DNA of 24,111 bases from Synergistaceae bacterium UBA5560 (lineage in GTDB: Bacteria > Synergistota > Synergistia > Synergistales > Aminiphilaceae), in NCBI GenBank assembly GCA_002425685.1, contig DIMS01000026.1, positions 16,367 to 40,477 on the forward strand, written 5' to 3'. Of this stretch, positions 1 through 7,350 are shown piece by piece. The position numbers and the translations under genes are program-made. The stretch's first letter is position 1. The number at the start of each line of letters is the position of its first letter. The notes beneath the pieces were generated by a model. It had not been told where the DNA came from and did no database searches. It worked only from the letters and a program-made list of their open reading frames with translations.

Positions 1-590
1 TGTTCCCGGGCGTCGAAACGGATCAGTCGCGGTATCTCGCGCCCTGCGGCATCGCAGTACTTCCGGAGCCACGCCTCTTCTTCGCCCGGGAGGTGCTCTT
101 CCCGGGGGCGCCAGCGATAGAGAACGGGAATCCCTTCCTGAAAGAGGAGAGAACAGAGGTTTTCCTCGTCGGCCCACACCACGGCGCCGTCCTCTCCCGC
201 GTCGGCGGCAAAGGCGAGGGGAGCGGGCCAGACCGTGACGGACTGGCTCCGGTCGACCCGTTCTCCGAGACGCACGAAATCCTTTCGGGAAAGAATCCAC
301 GCCACACCGCGAGCACCCTTTCCGCCTCCCTCGACAACGAGGGGAAGGATTTCCACGTCACCGAGTCCGCTCCGGAGAGGCTGCACCTGAAGGCGCAGCG
401 CCTCGCGGATGCGCGTCACATTTGAAAAGGGAAAAGCGAAAGGACGCAGCGACAGGGTCTGCATTCCCGAGACGAGAAGCAGTGTGGGACGGGACAGATC
501 GGGCTCCGATACAGCGCGAGATCGCCCACCTTCCGGAAGAAGGTAGTCTTTTCCCGTTCGGAGACAAGGTATCAGTGCACGTCGCCTCAT
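1..590 (-). CDS. gspL: GspL-like type II secretion / pilus assembly protein, partial (C-terminus off the left edge)
   Basis: The frame is open from an ATG at 590 to the window edge, giving about 196 residues with no stop. The segment around residues 48-110 (MQTLSLRPFAFPF, then a basic helix IREALRLQVQPL, then VEILPLVV and a WILSRKDF strand) follows the pattern of the actin-like cytoplasmic domain of GspL/PilM proteins, which link the secretion ATPase to the inner-membrane platform. Position directly after gspJ and gspK matches the usual J-K-L order of type II secretion operons, and this supports the call as much as the sequence does. Start choice: the ATG at 590 has AAGGAAG upstream. An in-frame ATG at 641 would add 17 residues but has no good ribosome site. 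The transmembrane and periplasmic parts expected of GspL would lie outside the window. It could instead be a PilM-like protein of a type IV pilus. Confidence 0.6.
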   Translation of the reverse strand, partial: MRRRALIPCLRTGKDYLLPEGGRSRAVSEPDLSRPTLLLVSGMQTLSLRPFAFPFSNVTRIREALRLQVQPLRSGLGDVEILPLVVEGGGKGARGVAWILSRKDFVRLGERVDRSQSVTVWPAPLAFAADAGEDGAVVWADEENLCSLLFQEGIPVLYRWRPREEHLPGEEEAWLRKYCDAAGREIPRLIRFDARE

Positions 591-700
591 ACAGCGCTCT
601 TCCTTCCCTTGATCATCGGTCTCTTTCGTTTCCTCCCCCATCGAGAGACAAACCGGAACACCTCGGCCCGACAGGGAAGAGGTTGCGAGGAGGAGGGACT

Positions 701-1684
701 TCAGTTCCGGAGGTCGGACCCGCTCGAAAGAGCCGTCCGCTCCTTCCAGAGAACGACGCGGCATTCCTTCTGAGCCCGCCGGAGGACCCCCTGGTACAAC
801 GCGGCGTGGCCGCTTCCACCCGCTTCCTGCACCCGAATGTCCACCTGGAAATACTCGCTCGACACGCCGAGCAATCCCGCCAACCTGGGAATCGCTCCCT
901 TGGGGAGCATCTTGTTGACATCACTCATGCTCTTGAAAGGTGCGTCCTTTCTTGCGGCAACGATCCGCGTCGCCGCCCCGTCGTCCATCTCGGAGTCGAG
1001 GAGTTCCAATACGCGCCGGGGAGCCATGTTGACGTTGATCTTCGCTCCTCCCCAGATATCGCAGTAATCCCGGAACCCGAGCTGCCCCAGGACACGGTTT
1101 CCCTCCAGGAACGTTTCGTCCACGCCGGGGCAGTTTCGCAGTTCCGAAAGATCCGCCAGCGCACGATTCGGAAAATCTCCCCGCTCCGCACCCCCGAGAC
1201 GGGGGGATTTGTCCGCGTCGAGGAAATCGAGGAGCAGCGACTCCAGATCGGAACGCCCCAGTGTGACGAGCACCTGCGTCCAGGGATATTTGAGTTCCCG
1301 GCGGAGCGTCCTTCGATCCGGAAGAAAGAGGGCGTTCACCGGAATCTTTCCGTCCAAAGGCGTGATGGTCACGGAGAAGACCTTGCCGTCGTCAGTGGGA
1401 AAGACATATTCCGAAAACCAAGGTTCATGAAGCGAGTCGTAGGCGTTCGGATCCTGCAGAAGCCCCAGTGCAACCTTGTGGAGCAGCACATAAGCAATGC
1501 TCCGGGACTCCTGGGTGAACCGTTCATAGAACACGGCGCGCATCTGCGTTCGTGCGAACCAGGCGAAGGCGGTCACTCCCGAGAGCAACGCCATGACCAC
1601 GAGGAGCACCGCCACGAGCACGAAACCGCGATTTGCCCGGCGGAAAGGCGAGGGAGCATTACAGTTGGGGAAGCCAGTCCTCAT
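701..1684 (-). CDS. gspK: Type II secretion minor pseudopilin GspK
   Basis: This 327-residue protein has a prepilin-type N-terminus: a short basic leader ending ANRG (G20), then the hydrophobic stretch FVLVAVLLVV from residue 21. The residue at mature position +5 is Ala rather than the Glu found in other pseudopilins. That absence is typical of GspK, which caps the pseudopilus tip with GspI and GspJ. The middle contains the conserved fold with DGKIPVNAL, FLDADKSPRLGG and a helix-hairpin-helix-like NVNMAPRRVLELL, all typical of GspK, and the length is normal for the family. Its first 26 bases overlap the end of gspJ, so translation is probably coupled; the ribosome site is weak. It would be cleaved by a prepilin peptidase, not encoded here, and act in the periplasm. 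Confidence 0.85.
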   Translation of the reverse strand: MRTGFPNCNAPSPFRRANRGFVLVAVLLVVMALLSGVTAFAWFARTQMRAVFYERFTQESRSIAYVLLHKVALGLLQDPNAYDSLHEPWFSEYVFPTDDGKVFSVTITPLDGKIPVNALFLPDRRTLRRELKYPWTQVLVTLGRSDLESLLLDFLDADKSPRLGGAERGDFPNRALADLSELRNCPGVDETFLEGNRVLGQLGFRDYCDIWGGAKINVNMAPRRVLELLDSEMDDGAATRIVAARKDAPFKSMSDVNKMLPKGAIPRLAGLLGVSSEYFQVDIRVQEAGGSGHAALYQGVLRRAQKECRVVLWKERTALSSGSDLRN

Positions 1685-2255
1685 AGGTGACGCTCTTTTC
1701 CTTCCTGCCGAGGGTTACTCGAAGAGCGAAGGGATACCGCCCCGCGTAGGAATCCACCCACTTTCCCCGATCGTAGGCGGCAACACGGAAGCTGTCCACA
1801 CCGGGCAGGACCAGCTGGGCCCTTCCCGGGTCCAGGTTCGCCGGGTCCACCTCGTTGGCCGACACATAAGGAAGAATCCATCTGTACAATCCCGGCAGGG
1901 CCGTGCTGCCGATATCCGCCCGAACGACTCTGTAGACGATGGTCCCGATGGGGCTTCCGTAGAGAAGCGGCGCCGCGGAGCGAAAGAGCACCGCATCGTC
2001 GGGAACGCCGCCGAGACGCTCCCGGGAGGCAATCCGGAACAACACGTCCCCCGTGGCGGGAAGCATCTCCCGCAGATCCCCCGCGATGGCCGCCGCCGCC
2101 ATCCGCAAAGCTCGCTTCTGGCCGTATTCTTCCTCCAGTTCGCCCAGGTTGCGCAGCACGTGGAAGAGCGGCGCCCCGGCAAGGGTGAACACGACCGCCA
2201 CGAGGGCAACCACGGTGAGAACCTCGAAGAGTGTGAACCCCCGCCGCCGGGCCAT
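1659..2255 (-). CDS. gspJ: Type II secretion minor pseudopilin, GspJ-like
   Basis: The 198-residue product starts MARRRG, then the class III signal GFTLFEVLTVVALVAVV. Prepilin peptidase cleavage is expected after G6, leaving Phe at +1 and Glu at +5 (E11), the standard pseudopilin arrangement. The rest is a soluble alpha/beta domain. The length and the downstream gspK fit GspJ, which joins GspK and GspI at the pseudopilus tip. A G-rich ribosome site (GGGGGGAAAG) lies directly before the ATG, and the gene begins only 12 bases after the stop of the Noc-like gene, so the two are very probably cotranscribed. The major pseudopilin, ATPase and secretin genes are not in the window. A minor pilin of a type IV-like system is the alternative. 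Confidence 0.75.
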   Translation of the reverse strand: MARRRGFTLFEVLTVVALVAVVFTLAGAPLFHVLRNLGELEEEYGQKRALRMAAAAIAGDLREMLPATGDVLFRIASRERLGGVPDDAVLFRSAAPLLYGSPIGTIVYRVVRADIGSTALPGLYRWILPYVSANEVDPANLDPGRAQLVLPGVDSFRVAAYDRGKWVDSYAGRYPFALRVTLGRKEKSVTYEDWLPQL

Positions 2256-2267
2256 CTTTCCCCCCGT

Positions 2268-3332
2268 TCACTCCGCCTTGGGCGGCACGAAACGCACGCG
2301 GAGCTCCACCACAAGACTGCGCTGATCGAGTTCGTGCACCCTCCACGTCACGGCAACACCTTTTTTCTTCTGGTACTCCACGATTTCGCCCAACTGGCGC
2401 AACACCTCTCCTCCGGGACCGGTTGCAGCCGGCTCTCCGGGAAGAGACACATGCTCCACCTCCGCGGGCGGGCACGCCGCTTCGCTCTCGCCATCCTCGA
2501 CATGCCCCGAGAACGAAAGGAGCTCCGGAGAAGCGAAGGATGCCGTTCCCAGAGTTCTTCTGCGCCGTTCCATCTCCCGGGCGGTCACGCTTTCGTTCAC
2601 CGCCTCTCCGGCAAGGCGGATCTGGTCCTCTTCGTCGAGCCCAACAAGGGCCCTGGCCTGGCGTTCACCGAGCTTTCCCTCTTCGATCAATTTCTGGACG
2701 GGGAGAGCGAGTTTCAGAAGGCGAAGTTTGTTCGCCACAGCCGCCTGGGAGCGCCCGATGCGCCGGGCAAGCTCCACCTGGGTCATGCCGCTCCGCTCCA
2801 GAAGCTCCGCAAGGGAGCGGGCTTCCTCCACAGGAGAGAGATCCTGGCGCTGCAGGTTCTCGACCAGGGCGAGCACGTGCTGGTCCTGGGGCGTCACCTC
2901 CACCACGCGGGCGGGGATGGTGCTCCTTCCGGCCATTCTCGACGCGCGAAGCCGCCGTTCACCCGCGACAAGCTCATAGCCTCCCGGTGTCTCCCGGACG
3001 AGCACGGGCTGCAGAACCCCCACCTCGCGGATGGAGGAGGCGAGCTCCTCCAATCCGTCGGGATCAAAATGGCGACGGGGCTGCCTCGGGTTCGGCAGCA
3101 CCGCATCGAGTTCGAGAAGAAGCAGGCGTTCATCCTGGGCAGCACTCCGTTCGGCCTGTTCCGCCTCGGGAGCGGGTTCGGAAGGAGTTTCGGAGGCGGG
3201 AAGATCAAGGGTCTGATCCACGGGGAGCAGAATGCTCCGGCCTTCGTCGTGACACATCTCCGAGGGAGCCTCGTCCGGTCCCTCTACAACGGTTCCGCCC
3301 TGTCTGTTCTTGAGAAAACGGACCACGTCCAT
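2268..3332 (-). CDS. ParB-family DNA-binding CTPase, Noc-like (nucleoid occlusion)
   Basis: With the start placed at the ATG at 3332, the product is 354 residues. Order of parts: a short amphipathic-looking N-terminus (MDVVRFLKNR), a long acidic Pro/Glu-rich linker to about residue 68, the ParB nucleotide-binding domain (GERRLRA at 124-130, ENLQR at 158-162), a helix-turn-helix (about 183-207) ending ANKLRLLKL, and a C-terminal domain ending VVELRVRFVP. The ANKLRLLKL helix and the short C-terminus resemble Bacillus Noc more than chromosome-partitioning ParB. Noc binds specific DNA sites, spreads using CTP, contacts the membrane by an N-terminal amphipathic helix and blocks division over the nucleoid. 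The start is set by AAAGGAGG six bases before this ATG; an upstream in-frame ATG at 3377 has no such site. No parA partner is in the window. ParB proper is the alternative. Confidence 0.8.
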   Translation of the reverse strand: MDVVRFLKNRQGGTVVEGPDEAPSEMCHDEGRSILLPVDQTLDLPASETPSEPAPEAEQAERSAAQDERLLLLELDAVLPNPRQPRRHFDPDGLEELASSIREVGVLQPVLVRETPGGYELVAGERRLRASRMAGRSTIPARVVEVTPQDQHVLALVENLQRQDLSPVEEARSLAELLERSGMTQVELARRIGRSQAAVANKLRLLKLALPVQKLIEEGKLGERQARALVGLDEEDQIRLAGEAVNESVTAREMERRRRTLGTASFASPELLSFSGHVEDGESEAACPPAEVEHVSLPGEPAATGPGGEVLRQLGEIVEYQKKKGVAVTWRVHELDQRSLVVELRVRFVPPKAE

Positions 3333-3338
3333 GGAGAG

Positions 3339-3346
3339 CCTCCTTT
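3339..3346 (-). promoter_or_regulatory. Ribosome binding site setting the Noc-like gene start
   Basis: AAAGGAGG on the minus strand, six bases before the ATG at 3330-3332. It decides between this start and an in-frame ATG 45 bases upstream, and so exposes the amphipathic N-terminus. Confidence 0.8.
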
Positions 3347-3360
3347 CCCGCTTCGCAGGC

Positions 3361-3390
3361 ATTCTCCCATTCTGCACGAGTCGGGGTCAA
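3361..3390 (-). promoter_or_regulatory. Possible sigma-70-type promoter for the noc-like/gspJKL unit
   Basis: TTGACC (3390-3385) and GAGAAT (3366-3361) are separated by 18 bases on the minus strand. The -35 box matches 5 of 6 consensus positions, but the -10 box only 4 of 6. It lies in the 96-base dnaB to noc-like spacer, at the expected distance from the gene. Confidence 0.4.
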
Positions 3391-3411
3391 CCGTAAAGTG
3401 GCCGACCCTCG

Positions 3412-3427
3412 AAAAGGGCGCCCTTTC
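3412..3427 (-). terminator. Weak terminator-like hairpin after dnaB
   Basis: Within two bases of the dnaB stop, the palindrome AAAGGGCGCCCTTT (3413-3426) can form a stem with a GCGC loop, followed only by a short TT tract on the minus strand. It may partly end the rpsF-dnaB transcript. The T-tract is too short to be sure. Confidence 0.3.
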
Positions 3428-3428
3428 C

Positions 3429-4775
3429 TCAGAAGAGACGCTCCGCGTTGACGAAACGGGCGTATTCCTTGAGGAAGACGAGGTGCACGCTCCCCGTGGG
3501 TCCGTTACGATGTTTGGCCACGATGATCTCCGCCCTGTTGTCCTCGAGATCGGGGTTCGCGGCGGCCTCGTAATAGCCGGGACGAAAAAGGAGCACCACG
3601 AGATCCGCGTCCTGCTCAATGGCGCCGCTGTCCCGAAGGTCCGAAAGCTGGGGGCGCTTGTCCTGGCGCTGCTCCACCGCCCGGGAGAGCTGCGAGAGAG
3701 CCACTACGGGCACATCCAGCTCCCGGGCGATGCCCTTGAGCGCCCGGGAGATCTCGGACACTTCCTGCTGCTTGCTCTCCGCCGGACGGGGGGTGCGCAT
3801 GAGCTGCAGGTAGTCCACGACGACAAGCCCCACCTCCTGGACCATTGCCTTGAAACGGCGGCACCGGGCGCGCAGTTCCAGCGTGGAGAGATCGGAACTG
3901 TCGTCGATGTAGATGGGGGCCTGGGCAAGGCGGCCTGCGGCCTCGGCAAGGCTGTCCCATGCGCTCTCGTGAAAGGTTCCCGTGCGGAGATCGTGAATGT
4001 TGATCCGCGCTTCGGCGCCGAGCATTCGCTGCACGAGCTGCTCCGCCCCCATCTCCAGGCTGAAGAGGAGGACGGGGCGCTTTCCGTTCACGGCGGCTCC
4101 CTGGGCAACGTTGAGGGCGAAGGCGGTTTTCCCCATGGAGGGACGGGCCGCGACGATGTTGAGGCTCCCCGGCTGGAGACCGCCGGTGATGCGGTCGAAG
4201 TCGACAAAGCTCGTGGCCGTCCCCGTGACGGGCTGCCCCCTGTGGAAGTTTTCCTCGATCTGCTGGAAGGTGGTGCTCAGCACATCCCCCACATGCTTGA
4301 AGGGTGTACCACCGCCGCGCTGGGACAGTTCGAAGACGGACCGCTCCGCCTCGTCCAGGATGTCCCCCAGTTCGCGGTCCTCCGCATAGGCCAGGCGCAC
4401 AATGGCTCCTCCCGCCTGAATGAGGCGACGGCGTACCGCTTTGTCCCGCACGATCTCCGCGTGCCAGGCCACGTTCGCCGTGGTGGGAACACCGTCCACG
4501 AGGGCCGCCATGAAAGACTGCCCGCCCAGCTTTTCCGCGAGGTTGCGCCGCCCCACCTCCTCCCAGAACGTGAGGAGATCCACGGGTCGATCCTTCCGGG
4601 ACATGGTTTCCATGATCTCGAAGCCCATGCGGTGATGCAGATCGTAGAAATCCTCGGGAGTGAGCATCTCCGTTGCGGTGAGGAGTGCATCCCTGTCGAG
4701 GAGGCACGCACCGAGCACGGCCCGTTCCGCCTCAAGACTATGGGGCGGAACACGATCGAAGAGGGAATCCGTCAC
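3429..4775 (-). CDS. dnaB: Replicative DNA helicase DnaB
   Basis: This 448-residue protein has the full DnaB layout: an N-terminal helical domain opening with PPHSLEAERAVLG, a linker, then the RecA-like motor. Walker A is ARPSMGKTA at about 210-218 (K216, T217), Walker B is GLVVVDYLQL at about 316-325, and SQLSRAVEQR and LRDSGAIEQDAD (around 361-391) are the later helicase motifs. DnaB forms the hexameric ring that unwinds DNA at the replication fork and recruits primase. Length is normal and no intein is present. The start is GTG, directly abutting the rplI stop (TAAGTG), with GGAGG inside the end of rplI, so translation is coupled to L9. The rplI-dnaB pairing is widely conserved. Confidence 0.97.
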   Translation of the reverse strand: MTDSLFDRVPPHSLEAERAVLGACLLDRDALLTATEMLTPEDFYDLHHRMGFEIMETMSRKDRPVDLLTFWEEVGRRNLAEKLGGQSFMAALVDGVPTTANVAWHAEIVRDKAVRRRLIQAGGAIVRLAYAEDRELGDILDEAERSVFELSQRGGGTPFKHVGDVLSTTFQQIEENFHRGQPVTGTATSFVDFDRITGGLQPGSLNIVAARPSMGKTAFALNVAQGAAVNGKRPVLLFSLEMGAEQLVQRMLGAEARINIHDLRTGTFHESAWDSLAEAAGRLAQAPIYIDDSSDLSTLELRARCRRFKAMVQEVGLVVVDYLQLMRTPRPAESKQQEVSEISRALKGIARELDVPVVALSQLSRAVEQRQDKRPQLSDLRDSGAIEQDADLVVLLFRPGYYEAAANPDLEDNRAEIIVAKHRNGPTGSVHLVFLKEYARFVNAERLF

Positions 4776-5222
4776 TTATTCCGCCTCCACCAGGACCGTC
4801 ATGGCCACGTCGATACCCGGGTGCAGATGGATCGAAAAAGAAAAGGTGCCGCAGGACCGAATGGGCTCGCCGAGACGCACGTCCTTCTTGTCCACCTCCT
4901 GGCCGAGCTGAGCGGAAACAGCCTGGGCGATCTGGGCGGAGGTGACACTTCCGAAAAGCTTGCCACCCTCACCCGCACTGACCCGCACCGAGACCCGCTT
5001 GCCCTGGAGATGGCGCTGACGTTCGAGAGCCTGTTGCTCCTGCTTCTTCGCCTTGTTCTTCCGGTTTTCCTGGCGCTGCTCCCATTCCCTGATCTTTCCC
5101 GCGTCGGCTTCCTCCGCGAGCCCCCTGGGAATGAGATAGTTCCTGCCGTAGCCGTCGGCCACGTCGGCCAAGTCTCCCGATTTCCCCACACCGGACACAT
5201 CCTTGGTAAGTATGACTTTCAT
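4776..5222 (-). CDS. rplI: 50S ribosomal protein L9
   Basis: The 148-residue protein begins MKVILTKDVSGVGKSGD and continues VADGYGRNYLIPRGLA, the signature of the L9 N-terminal rRNA-binding domain. A long charged connecting helix (about 42-75, rich in Arg, Lys and Gln) leads to the C-terminal domain with GKLFGSVTSAQIA. L9 sits at the base of the L1 stalk and helps keep the reading frame. GGAGGTGA precedes the ATG and contains the stop codon of the upstream DUF2232 gene. The stop is immediately followed by the dnaB start. Confidence 0.97.
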   Translation of the reverse strand: MKVILTKDVSGVGKSGDLADVADGYGRNYLIPRGLAEEADAGKIREWEQRQENRKNKAKKQEQQALERQRHLQGKRVSVRVSAGEGGKLFGSVTSAQIAQAVSAQLGQEVDKKDVRLGEPIRSCGTFSFSIHLHPGIDVAMTVLVEAE

Positions 5223-5229
5223 CGTTGCG

Positions 5230-6201
5230 TCACCTCCGAAACCGAGTTCGCACGTCCAGCCACATGTCGGCCATGCCGAGGAGCAAACAGAGCTGTGACA
5301 GGAAGGGGACGAAGAGAAGCAGCGCGAGAAGCCCGTAGCGGAGAATCCCCATTCCCTTGTGGCGCAGCCATGCCATGGCCACCGACGCGCCCTGGACGAA
5401 AAAGAGCATGCTCACCAACACCCGCAGATTGAGCCCCATGCGGAACGCAACCTGCCGCACCCCCTCGGAGGCAAATCCATTCTGTTCCGCAGCCTTCGAA
5501 AGAAAGAGCAGCAGCACCGAGGCGAGAAGCGCCCAAAAAATACTCCGAGGAAACCGCCACTCCGAAAAGGACGGAAGTTCGGGCATGCCGGGCATCCCCA
5601 GACGGCGCACCACCAGATTGCTCACCACGTAGCTGAGCCAGCAATCCATGCCCGCCGCCACGACGAGAAGAGAGGGAAAGACAAGGGGCAGAATTCCCAG
5701 GGTCTGTTCCATCTGGGCACGAAACGCGGCAACCGCCTCGGAGGATGCCGCCCACCCCCCAGCGGAGGCGAGCATCCTGTCCAGCACCTGCTGCATCTCC
5801 ACGGGGTCCACCGAAAAAGGGTTCAGCCCGGTGATCTTTGTGATGAGCAACATGAGAAGCAGCTTACTGCCCAGGGAGACGAGGATACCGTAGAGCATGA
5901 TTTCCACGCCGCTCCGGTAGCGGCGTGCGAGCCATCCGATGCCCACGCCGAGGACACCGAAACCGAGCGCGAAGAAGAGGGCACTCACCGGGCCCAGAAA
6001 GGCCGCGACGAGAAACGCCGCCACTCCCATGCCGGCGAGGGCTCTCCGAAGATTGTGCCGCAATCCGAGAATGACGAGCGGCGCGGGACAGAGCAGCGTC
6101 ACCATCACGCCCAGAAAGGGAAGGAGATGGCTCGCCAGAAAGAGCACCACCGCCAGCGCCACGAGAAGTGCCGATTCGACCAAGGCCCGGGTGGGATTCA
6201 T
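5230..6201 (-). CDS. DUF2232 (YybS-like) polytopic membrane protein
   Basis: The product is 323 residues and almost entirely hydrophobic, with about eight predicted membrane segments. It opens with NPTRALVESALLVALAVVLFL and has the early Pro-rich loop (LCPAPLVILGLRHN) typical of DUF2232/YybS proteins. A cytoplasmic or exterior region at about 130-175 carries the SVDPVEMQQVLDRML helix. The molecular function of the family is not established. In Firmicutes the family commonly precedes gdpP, rplI and the dnaB homologue; here it is followed by rplI after 7 bases with no gdpP between. Its ribosome site GGAGGTGATCC is a full complement of the usual 16S rRNA 3' end. A hairpin lies between it and rpsR. 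Confidence 0.8.
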   Translation of the reverse strand: MNPTRALVESALLVALAVVLFLASHLLPFLGVMVTLLCPAPLVILGLRHNLRRALAGMGVAAFLVAAFLGPVSALFFALGFGVLGVGIGWLARRYRSGVEIMLYGILVSLGSKLLLMLLITKITGLNPFSVDPVEMQQVLDRMLASAGGWAASSEAVAAFRAQMEQTLGILPLVFPSLLVVAAGMDCWLSYVVSNLVVRRLGMPGMPELPSFSEWRFPRSIFWALLASVLLLFLSKAAEQNGFASEGVRQVAFRMGLNLRVLVSMLFFVQGASVAMAWLRHKGMGILRYGLLALLLFVPFLSQLCLLLGMADMWLDVRTRFRR

Positions 6202-6212
6202 GGATCACCTCC
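6202..6212 (-). promoter_or_regulatory. Extended Shine-Dalgarno sequence of the DUF2232 gene
   Basis: GGAGGTGATCC, complementary over 11 bases to the canonical 3' end of 16S rRNA, directly abuts the ATG. The core GGAGG is at normal spacing. Such a long match may compensate for the hairpin just upstream. Confidence 0.8.
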
Positions 6213-6222
6213 GGATAGAGAA

Positions 6223-6252
6223 ATGGGGGAGGAGCACATGCCCCTCCCCCAT
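6223..6252 (-). terminator. Hairpin between rpsR and DUF2232, possible partial terminator
   Basis: A perfect 10-bp inverted repeat (ATGGGGGAGG / CCTCCCCCAT) with a 10-base loop is followed on the minus strand by TTTCTCTAT. The stem is strong but the T-tract is interrupted, so it may only reduce readthrough from the ribosomal protein genes, or protect their mRNA 3' end. Confidence 0.55.
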
Positions 6253-6269
6253 GGGTTCGTGCACGCCGC

Positions 6270-6506
6270 CTAATCGGCGGTGAAGGGCACGAGAGCCATC
6301 ATGCGGGCCCGCTTGATAGCCATGGTGAGCTGTCGCTGATGCTTCGCGCAGTTTCCCGTGACTCTCCGGGGAAGGATCTTCCCGCGCTCGGAAATGTATT
6401 TCCGCAGCCGTTCCACATCCTTGTAATCCGCGGAGTCAAGCTTGTCCACGCAGAAAAAGCATACCTTGGGACGACGCTTGTTGCGCTTTCTGTTGGCAAA
6501 GGCCAT
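6270..6506 (-). CDS. rpsR: 30S ribosomal protein S18
   Basis: A 78-residue basic protein. It contains CFFC near residue 16, YKDVERLRKYISERGKILPRR and the C-terminal TGNCAKHQRQLTMAIKRARMMALVPF, the signature of S18. The Cys pair plus the C-x2-H in NCAKHQ suggest the zinc-binding version of the protein. S18 pairs with S6 on the platform of the small subunit, and rpsF lies two genes upstream with ssb between, the common rpsF-ssb-rpsR order. AAGGAGGG precedes the ATG. Confidence 0.97.
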   Translation of the reverse strand: MAFANRKRNKRRPKVCFFCVDKLDSADYKDVERLRKYISERGKILPRRVTGNCAKHQRQLTMAIKRARMMALVPFTAD

Positions 6507-6524
6507 GTGCCTTCCCTCCTTCGT

Positions 6525-7034
6525 TTAAAAGGGGATATCCGCCTCTTCCCCGCCTCCGGTTCCGGACCCGTCGATCTCGGCGAAGTCCATGGGGAAGTCT
6601 CCCTCCATCTCTCCGCCGAAACCGCTCTCGCGCAGGCTCGCCACCTGTCCGGAACGGAAGGACCCCGAGGGGGTGCCATAGGACTCCTGCCCCTCCTCGC
6701 GGCGGGGGCTTCCGAGAAACTGCACGTTTCGGGCGACGACCTCCGTGAAGGTACGTTTCTGACCGTCCTTCTCGTAGCTGCTGACGCGAATCCGCCCCTC
6801 CACGAGCACGGCACTGCCCTTCCGGAGATATTTCTCGCAGTTTTCCGCCTGGGAGCCCCAAGCGCTCACGGGAATAAAATCCACCTCTTCGTGAATTTCC
6901 CCGTTCTGCCCCTTCCACTTTCGGTTCACCGCCACCGCGAACTTGGCGACGGCCTGCTTTGAGGCGGTGTAGCGAACTTCCGGATCCCTCGCCACATTGC
7001 CCACGATGACCGCCAGGTTGAATCCGCGAGCCAT
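6525..7034 (-). CDS. ssb: Single-stranded DNA-binding protein SSB
   Basis: The 169-residue protein has the OB-fold start NLAVIVGNVARDPEVRYTASKQAVAKF and the segment VDFIPVSAWGSQAENCEKYLRKGS, then VEGRIRVSSYEKDGQKR, all classical SSB. After about residue 110 comes a Gly/Ser-rich disordered tail ending EEADIPF, the acidic tip that binds replication and repair partners. It protects single-stranded DNA at forks. It lies between rpsF (10-base gap) and rpsR (18-base gap) and has a strong TAGGAGG ribosome site. Confidence 0.97.
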   Translation of the reverse strand: MARGFNLAVIVGNVARDPEVRYTASKQAVAKFAVAVNRKWKGQNGEIHEEVDFIPVSAWGSQAENCEKYLRKGSAVLVEGRIRVSSYEKDGQKRTFTEVVARNVQFLGSPRREEGQESYGTPSGSFRSGQVASLRESGFGGEMEGDFPMDFAEIDGSGTGGGEEADIPF

Positions 7035-7044
7035 GGAGAACCTC

Positions 7045-7332
7045 CTATTTTTCCTGGAGTACCACGATGTGACGCATCACCTGGCTCTTGAGCCGGGTAA
7101 TGCGCTCCAGCTCCTTCACCTGAACCGGATCGAGAGTGAACGAATAGATCGCGTAGAGTCCCTCGGTCTTCTTTTGGACGGGATAGGCAAGACGCCTCTT
7201 TCCCCATCTGTCGATCTTGGAGATCGTTCCTCCAAGGCCACGCACCATTTCCGCAACTTCCTCCACCGACGCGTTGTAATCCTCCACGTCGGGGTGGAGC
7301 AGCACCATCATCTCGTAGGGCCGCACCACCAC
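7045..7332 (-). CDS. rpsF: 30S ribosomal protein S6
   Basis: A 95-residue protein starting VVRPYEMMVLLHPDV after the initiator, with DRWGKRRLAYPVQKKTEGLYAIYSF in the middle: the S6 signature. The start is GTG with GGAGGTGA directly upstream. S6 binds 16S rRNA as a complex with S18, and this pair can repress its own operon by binding the mRNA leader. A matching leader structure is found just upstream (7351-7380). Confidence 0.97.
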   Translation of the reverse strand: MVVRPYEMMVLLHPDVEDYNASVEEVAEMVRGLGGTISKIDRWGKRRLAYPVQKKTEGLYAIYSFTLDPVQVKELERITRLKSQVMRHIVVLQEK

Positions 7333-7350
7333 TCACCTCCTCCCTTTGGG

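Noticed and set aside
23..567. Short minus-strand frames at the left edge (23-361, 358-567) as separate genes
   Set aside because: They are out of phase with the continuous open frame 1-590, which has the GspL-like pattern and fits the gene order.
1593..5432. A 1279-codon open frame on the plus strand spanning gspJ, the Noc-like gene, dnaB and rplI
   Set aside because: It is codon-for-codon antisense to four conserved genes that all share the same phase. Stops in that frame need sense codons TTA, CTA or TCA, which this GC-rich coding DNA avoids, so the length is expected. The translation shows no recognisable domain.
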